This document shows positions 58,925 through 64,000 of a stretch of 64,000 nt of DNA, in pieces. Under the pieces are notes generated by a model that made no database searches, had not been told where the DNA came from, and saw only the letters and a program-made list of their open reading frames with translations. Within the stretch, counting starts at the first letter, position 1. The number at the start of each line of letters is the position of its first letter. This DNA is from Fodinicola feengrottensis (GTDB lineage: Bacteria > Actinomycetota > Actinomycetes > Mycobacteriales > HKI-0501): NCBI RefSeq assembly GCF_010993775.1, contig NZ_WOTO01000029.1:1-64000 (forward strand). Direction: 5' to 3'. The translations under genes were made by a program, and so were the position numbers.

Positions 58925-59632
58925 CTATCGACCTACCAGCTCCGCGGCTCGTTTCAGCAACCTGGTGATCGCGGCCGGATCGTCATCGTTAATCGCGGGA
59001 AAAGCCGCGCCGAAGCCACCGTTCAACCATGACACCCGCACTCCAGGGTTCGGTACGTTGGTGCCATCGGCGAGAAATACATGCGGACTGCAGTTCACTC
59101 GCCCGCCTCCTGCTTGGTCGAACTGATCGATCACCGATGAGCGGAAGGTTCCGTGGTCGAGGGCCTGCTGAAGTTTGATTTCGTCAACACCGTCGGTCTC
59201 GGCTGCGATGTCCAAGATCACGTGCCTGAGTGAGATACACCGGTGGTCAGACCAGAAGGCGATCCGCAGTGCCCGGTCGAGCTGCTCGCTGGCCGTCCAG
59301 CCCTGCGCCTTGCATGCCTGAACTGCTTCCAGCGCGGGCAGGGTCGTCACCGGATACGTCCAGTCTGGACCCGGCCGCAGGCGCCATCCGGCCTCCGGCT
59401 CGAGGGCGCCGACGACCGCGGCCTCCGAATCGACGCCCGGCCGGGAATTGACTGACCGGGTTGAACAACTCGAGGGGAAAGGCCGGTGATCAAACCAGAG
59501 CCGACCGTCGAGTCCGAGTCGGCTTCTCTCGCGATGTAGTCGATACACCGCCAGATGAGCGAATGAGCAGTTCAGGTCGGAATAAATGGCAAGGACGGCC
59601 GGCGAGCTCGGCAACAGTGGATTCTCGGACAC
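58925..59632 (-). CDS. DsbA-family thioredoxin-fold protein without CXXC
   Basis: 235 aa. VLAIYSDLNCSFAHLAVYRLHRERSRL is the DsbA/FrnE start, but only one Cys (NCSFAH) stands where CXXC would be. Further YPVTTLPALEAVQACKAQG, DRALRIAFWSDHRCISLRHVILDIAAE, GGRVNCSPHVFLADGTNVPNPG (cis-Pro region). Between residues ~50 and ~70 the sequence (SSCSTRSVNSR) is out of register; the other frame reads FPLELFN, so two compensating indels are present. Probably an isomerase or GST-kappa-like member rather than a disulfide oxidase. Divergent from the MocR gene. Confidence 0.7.
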   Translation of the reverse strand: MSENPLLPSSPAVLAIYSDLNCSFAHLAVYRLHRERSRLGLDGRLWFDHRPFPSSCSTRSVNSRPGVDSEAAVVGALEPEAGWRLRPGPDWTYPVTTLPALEAVQACKAQGWTASEQLDRALRIAFWSDHRCISLRHVILDIAAETDGVDEIKLQQALDHGTFRSSVIDQFDQAGGGRVNCSPHVFLADGTNVPNPGVRVSWLNGGFGAAFPAINDDDPAAITRLLKRAAELVGR

Positions 59633-59743
59633 TTAGTGATCCTTTTGGATGTCAGCCCCACGATGGTCGCGGATGCAGGTGACAGTAGTAATGCGGCCCG
59701 GCGAGAGCAAGCCTGAGGTTATTACGAGAAAATGACCTGGAAA

Positions 59744-59774
59744 TGGTCCACTAAATGGACGCGTAATTGGACCA
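59744..59774. promoter_or_regulatory. Three 12-nt-spaced direct repeats, MocR operator candidate
   Basis: TGGTCCACTAAA, TGGACGCGTAAT and TGGACCA begin at 59744, 59756 and 59768, exactly 12 nt apart. Direct repeats with TGGTC/TGGAC cores are typical of MocR/PdxR-type operators. They lie 45 bp upstream of the MocR start and within the divergent region to the DsbA-like gene. Confidence 0.55.
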
Positions 59775-59818
59775 GCGTGGGCAGCCTTTGCGTCATTCGA
59801 CAGGTATAGTTCGCAGAC

Positions 59819-61242
59819 ATGGCACAGCCTTGGACTGCGTTCGGATTAGAACTTCCGCTGCTGCTGAAAAGGACTGGACAAGGCCGGGTCGCGGGGCAAC
59901 TGGAGACCGCCTTACGGTCAGCGATAAACTCGGGCCGCCTTGGCAAAGGCACGAGGTTGCCGTCCACGCGTACGCTCGCGTTCGATCTTGGTCTGTCCCG
60001 CGGCACCGTGGTCGAGGTATACAGCCAACTGGTCGCCGAGGGTTATCTCATCGCTCGCCAAGGATCGGGCACCGAGGTGGCAGTGGGCGCGCGGCCGCTC
60101 GCGCTGGCCCGAACCGGCTCGGCGCGGCCTGGTCCCAGAGCTCGGTGGGATTTCCGTCCGTCGCTACCTGATTTGTCGCTCTTCCCGCGCCCGGCGTGGC
60201 GGCGCGCCCTGACCTGGGCACTGGATAATATGGCAGACGAGGCGCTGGGCTACGGCGATCCGCGCGGCGTGGAAAGCCTGCGCACCGAACTGGCCCAATA
60301 CTTGCGCCGGGTTCGTAACGTTCACGCCGATCCTGAACACATCGTCATCTGCAGTGGCGTCACCCAGGCGCTGACACTGATCTGCCGGGTACTGTCCGAC
60401 CATCCGGACGTGGCCGTCGAGGATCCAGGATCACCCGCATTGTGCGCGCGAATCTCGACGGCTGGCCTGCTGCCGGTCTCGATCCCGGTCGACGCCGAAG
60501 GGCTCCGTGTCGACCTGCTTCGCTCGAGCCCAGCAAAAGCGGCGCTGGTTACCCCGGCACATCAGTTTCCCACGGGCGTGGTGCTTTCCGCTCGGCGACG
60601 AGCCGATCTGCTGCGTTGGGCAGCAGAGGGCGGCCTGGTCATTGAGGACGATTACGACGCTGAGTTTCGGTATGACCATCGTCCGACCGAGGCTTTGCAG
60701 TCCGCCAGTCCGGACCGTGTGTTGTACGCCGGGTCGGCCAGCAAGGCGCTGGCTCCGGCGTTGCGGCTGGGATGGCTGGTGTTGCCGGCCCACCTTGTCG
60801 ACTCGATCGCCGACGCCAAACAAACCGATGACTTGGGTTCACCCGCTGTGGAACAGTACGCGTTCACCCACCTGCTGGCCACCGGCGCGTATGACCGCCA
60901 TCTCCGGCACGCACGCACGATCTACCAGAGCAAACGAGACGCACTCATGAAGGCAATTCAGCGGCATCTACCGATCGCCGATATTCATGGCATCTCCGCC
61001 GTCTGCTGCAGACCATGATCAGCCTGCCGTCCGCTGTTGACGAACATCAGTTGGTCAAGACCGCCCGCCGAGTCGGCGTCGGCATCTATCCGCTTGGCGA
61101 CTACGGCTCCGGCAGCCGACGGATCGGCCCTGGCCTGGTCCTCGGATTTGCCTCGCTTGGTCCTTCGGAGATCGCCAGCGGTATTGAGTGCCTTGGGCAA
61201 TGCATCACTCAACTACTCTCCGTTGACCATGAACGGCGATGA
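59819..61242 (+). CDS. MocR/PdxR-type regulator: GntR HTH fused to aminotransferase (frameshifted)
   Basis: About 474 aa. HTH: QLETALRSAINSGRLGKGTRLPSTRTLAFDLGLSRGTVVEVYSQLVAEGYL, RQGSGTEV. Aminotransferase domain: LGYGDPRGVESLRTELAQYL, ICSGVTQALTLICRVL, VIEDDYDAEFRYD and YAGSASKALAPALRLGW with the PLP Lys. Near 61005 one extra base is needed to reach LLQTMISLPSAVDEHQLVKTARRVGVGIYPL. Might regulate pyridoxine or amine genes; the adjacent divergent gene is the DsbA-like protein. Confidence 0.85.
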
Positions 61243-61915
61243 CGTTTCTGCTGCGGACCAGGAAACCTGACCAAACTGATGCCTTTATTTCCTCCCTCTT
61301 GCTGCGGGTTCTTGTAGTACGCCAGCGCTGCCGGGCCTAGCTCGACAACCGCCGGATGAACCTTCGTGCCTTGGTTGGCAGCCGAAACGCGGACTTTTTA
61401 CTGTTGTCAAAGGATCGTTGGACCGATTGCTCGGGCTGATGTGGAGGGTTGACCTGTGCGACACGGTCCTGGTCGCACGTCGAAGTGGCCACCGGATGCC
61501 GATGGCGGCCGTGGTAGTGGGCAGGCCGTGCGGCGTCGGCGTACCGCTGCGTCGCCTCGGCGCAAAAAGGTGTAACACGGTTGGTACGAACAGTGATATC
61601 CGTTTTCCCCCCATCATCAATCATGCCCGATGAACGCGACGGACTTGATCGTCATTCCCGATTCGGCAGCCTTTTTGGCTAATTTCTGCCGCTCGCCGGC
61701 ACAAATTACTCTCAGGCTGCGGCAGCCTACGGAAGGTCGATTTTCGAACGTTTTCATCGCAACGCCGGGGTCTGGAATATCCGAACTGGCACAGAAACCC
61801 CTTCAAGAATCGGACCAAAGCCGCTGCCCCTGCGACGGTATCGTCGAAGCCCGGACTCCGGAAATACCCGCCGGATCTGAGCCATGATCCCAGACAAGCC
61901 CGAGAGAAGAACGTC
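61243..61915. other. No recognised gene
   Basis: 670 bp between the MocR gene and the peroxiredoxin. Frames of 65-110 codons occur on both strands without family signature or ribosome binding site. No strong hairpin or repeat seen apart from short GC palindromes. Confidence 0.45.
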
Positions 61916-62620
61916 GTGACATCTCCTCAACAGCCATCCCCGAACGACAGCCGAGCACTGCCGGACCTCACCGGCCAACTGGCCGGACGAGCCGCGCAAC
62001 TTGCCACCGAACTGCCACCCGAGGTGCTCAGCGTGTTCTTCGGACAGGCAGCAATGCTTGGCGAAAGCGACCTGGAAAGCAAAGTGCTCGCCGCAGGCTC
62101 GCGGGCACCCGACTTTTCTCTGCCGGACCCGCAAGGTGACGTCGTTGACTTGGCGGCGATGCTGGCCCGCGGACCCGTGGTTCTGACCTTCTACCGAGGA
62201 GCCTGGTGTCCCATGTGCAACCTGCAGTTACCGGCACTGCGGGACAGCCTGCCGGCGTTCACCGCCGCGGGAGCTTCACTCGTTGCGGTGAGCCCGCAAC
62301 TGCCAGATGGCTCGCTGACCATGGCTGAGCGACACGCGCTGACATTCCCGGTGCTGTCGGACCTCCGCAACGTCACCGCCCGCCAGTACGGACTGGTGTT
62401 CACGATGTCCGCCGAGGTAGTCGACACCGCCCGCGCGATCGGTGTCGATTTCGTTGCGGTCAATGGCAACGACACCTGGGAACTGCCTATTCCGGCGACC
62501 TTCGTCATCGATCGCCAAGGAGTCATACGCTGGGTGCAGGCACACGCCGACTGGCGTCAACGACCGCAGCCACAGGCCATTCTCGATGCGCTCACCGCTT
62601 TGGCCGATGAACCGGAGTGA
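61916..62620 (+). CDS. Peroxiredoxin-like protein, second copy
   Basis: 234 aa, unbroken, start GTG 61916 after GAGAGAAG. Paralog of the protein at 44800-45468: PDFSLPDPQGDVVDLAAML, FYRGAWCPMCNLQLPAL with a C-P-M-C pair, LVAVSPQLPDGSLTMAE, FPVLSDLRN, GLVFTMSAEVV, FVIDRQGVIRWVQAHADW. Same N-terminal helical extension. Followed by a small muconolactone-isomerase-like gene that could be its partner. Confidence 0.85.
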   Translation: MTSPQQPSPNDSRALPDLTGQLAGRAAQLATELPPEVLSVFFGQAAMLGESDLESKVLAAGSRAPDFSLPDPQGDVVDLAAMLARGPVVLTFYRGAWCPMCNLQLPALRDSLPAFTAAGASLVAVSPQLPDGSLTMAERHALTFPVLSDLRNVTARQYGLVFTMSAEVVDTARAIGVDFVAVNGNDTWELPIPATFVIDRQGVIRWVQAHADWRQRPQPQAILDALTALADEPE

Positions 62621-62761
62621 GCATGCTGTCCGGTGTAGCGCGGGCGACCCAGTTTGTCATATCCCAGCCTGCCGCACGTCTTCTTGCTGCGATCGGACCC
62701 GATCGAGCCGTTCTGTCAATGTGACCCAACCATTCCGCTGTTGATTAACACCAGGGAGCAA

Positions 62762-63103
62762 ATGATGCAGTTTCTCGTCCTGAGCCACACCAAACCAGGC
62801 GCCACCGACGCCCAGGTAGGTGAGCACATCGCGGCCGAGATCGAGCGGGCGTGGAGTTACTACCTCACCGGAATCATCCGGCAGATATTCGCGCGTACGG
62901 CACCCGCCGCGCCTGGAGCCGTCCTGGTGATCGAGGCGGAACAGCTCACCCAAGCGCAGGAGCTGATGGATCAGATGCCACTGGCGCGAGCCGGCCTCGC
63001 CACTTTCGAAGTCATCCCGATCGGACCGTTCGCGCCATGGAATGTGCTGATGTCAAAGATCGACACCGTAGTGGGCGACGCCAAAGCAGATGCGTCGGCC
63101 TGA
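62762..63103 (+). CDS. Small alpha+beta-barrel protein, muconolactone-isomerase/YCII-like
   Basis: 113 aa. MMQFLVLSHTKPGATDAQVGEHIAAE then EIERAWSYYLTGIIRQIFARTAPAAPGAVLVIEA, LMDQMPLARAGLATFEVIPIGPFAPWNVL. Length and the ferredoxin-like pattern fit the dimeric alpha+beta-barrel superfamily. GGGAGC precedes ATG 62762. The catalytic role is unknown. Confidence 0.65.
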   Translation: MMQFLVLSHTKPGATDAQVGEHIAAEIERAWSYYLTGIIRQIFARTAPAAPGAVLVIEAEQLTQAQELMDQMPLARAGLATFEVIPIGPFAPWNVLMSKIDTVVGDAKADASA

Positions 63104-63380
63104 GCCTGGAATCGCTGCTCGTTCGCTGGGAGCGTTTCTCCAAACGCGTACGTGCCTATCTCGCTGGGCATTGGATGGTCGACAGGAAAGGCTCTACTTC
63201 CGTGGGCTAATATTCGGTGCGGGGCAATTATGACAAACCTCATGGGGGCGAGTCGTGTTGATTACAACTGCCCCGCCAGCGCCGGGTAGCGAACAATGGA
63301 CGAGTACTCGGGTTTCGGGCCCGCACCGACCACGGAGGCAGTCCCTTGTCTATTCACGAATCGCCGCGGCCAGGTTCAGC

Positions 63381-63813
63381 ATGAGCGCGCAAACGCAGGA
63401 GTCGTCCAGGTTCGGACGCAACATACGTTTCCGAAAAGAGTTCCGCGGCACCACCAGGCTCTCCGGTTTCTACCTTTTCCTCAGCCTGGCCACCCTGGTC
63501 GGCGTGTGTTCTTCCTGCGCGACAACGCGACAATGGTCACGCCAGCGGTGTGGATTCGATGCTCCATCGTGGCTGCGACCTCCATATTGCTGGTCTTGCT
63601 CACCGCCGCCGCCGCGCGCGCGGATCAGCAGGGGGATACATGCGACTGCGTATCTCCTCTGCGATCCTGCTGGTGGCGGTGATCGTCATTCTCGTTCTGC
63701 CGGGCGACTTCCCGCTGTGGATCAAAGCCGAGCAAGCTGGGTGCGGGTTGTTGCTGGCGGGAGTGGTCTACAACGTCAACCGAGCCAAGGTCCGCAGCCT
63801 GTTCGTGAGCTGA
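63381..63813 (+). CDS. Small four-helix membrane protein (two frameshifts)
   Basis: About 144 aa if frames are joined: one GT unit less near 63508 and one G more in GGGGG near 63635. Helices: FYLFLSLATLVGVFFL, IVAATSILLVLLTAAAARA, ISSAILLVAVIVILVLPGD, CGLLLAGVVYNVN. Without the corrections the 3' part is a separate 57-codon frame starting ATG 63640. No family recognised. Confidence 0.45.
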
Positions 63814-64000
63814 CTCTGGCATTTGGTCCACGACCGCGGCTACTTCTATCGGCAGGGTCGCAGACCCGACTGGGCGATACTCCGCAGATATTTGTCAGCG
63901 ACCACCAAGGAATGACAACTGTCATCAGCTAGTCCCAGTGGAAGCATTTCCACCGAGAGAAAATGGGGTGTCAAAGTGCGTTGGACAAAAGTCACCGCGG
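63814..64000. other. Trailing region; possible start of the next gene
   Basis: A GTG at 63976 opens a frame that runs off the window (VRWTKVTA...). Too short to judge. Confidence 0.2.

Noticed and set aside
61754-62134. Minus-strand 126-codon frame overlapping the second peroxiredoxin
   Set aside because: Its Arg/Gly-rich product has no domain and it overlaps the well-supported plus-strand gene.
1-64000. CRISPR array or other long direct-repeat array
   Set aside because: No regularly spaced repeats beyond the short GGGC tract and the three 12-nt MocR repeats.

Overview
The window is high-GC DNA from an actinobacterium, probably a soil or plant-associated one. Supporting this are an AfsR/SARP-type regulator with NB-ARC and TPR parts, a DUF222/HNH (13E12-type) nuclease, many TetR, LysR, MocR, ROK and MerR regulators, a GH54 arabinofuranosidase fragment, and an actinobacterial-type tyrosine integrase fragment. 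Genus cannot be fixed from the sequence alone. No tRNA, rRNA or CRISPR array was seen.

Layout. 0.4-6 kb: an amidohydrolase, a decayed LysR gene, a MocR regulator with a class V aminotransferase, and scraps of an aminopeptidase N and an MFS transporter. 6-11.8 kb: a tight four-gene minus-strand operon with a secreted SBP56/methanethiol-oxidase-like protein, a CopD-like membrane protein, a YeeE/YedE sulfur transporter and an MmpS-like secreted protein, behind a long structured leader. 12-18 kb: secreted BNR-repeat proteins, and an IS1380 transposase fragment fused in frame to a damaged GH54 enzyme. 18-23.5 kb: an AfsR-like regulator among small exported proteins, including a B-lectin. 23.5-25.3 kb: a junk zone of truncated genes (VOC, TetR, integrase). 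25-30 kb: an S9 peptidase, an SRPBCC protein, an AraC regulator and a RibD/DHFR-fold reductase. 30-38 kb: a carbohydrate or polyol catabolic operon (isomerase, binding protein, dehydrogenase, RbsA/RbsC-type ABC transporter) with a divergent ROK repressor. 38-43.9 kb: LysR/methyltransferase pair, then an esterase-amidohydrolase-TetR operon. 43.9-47.4 kb: two double-DUF427 proteins around a peroxiredoxin and an NmrA-type protein. 47.4-54.2 kb: acyl-CoA ligase, TetR, enoyl-CoA hydratase, paired acyl-CoA dehydrogenases and a phosphotriesterase-like hydrolase, together a side-chain beta-oxidation set. 54-64 kb: DUF222/HNH protein, PhyH dioxygenase, divergent MerR/ArsR regulators, DsbA-like protein, MocR regulator, a second peroxiredoxin and small proteins.

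A global property affects reading: more than half of the recognisable genes are split by one or two small indels, most in runs of one base (C, G, A or T), and the continuation is intact in the next frame. This looks more like residual sequencing error than gene death. I therefore give such genes as one CDS spanning both frames and name the frameshift site. The type 'pseudogene' is kept for genes that have lost real parts.
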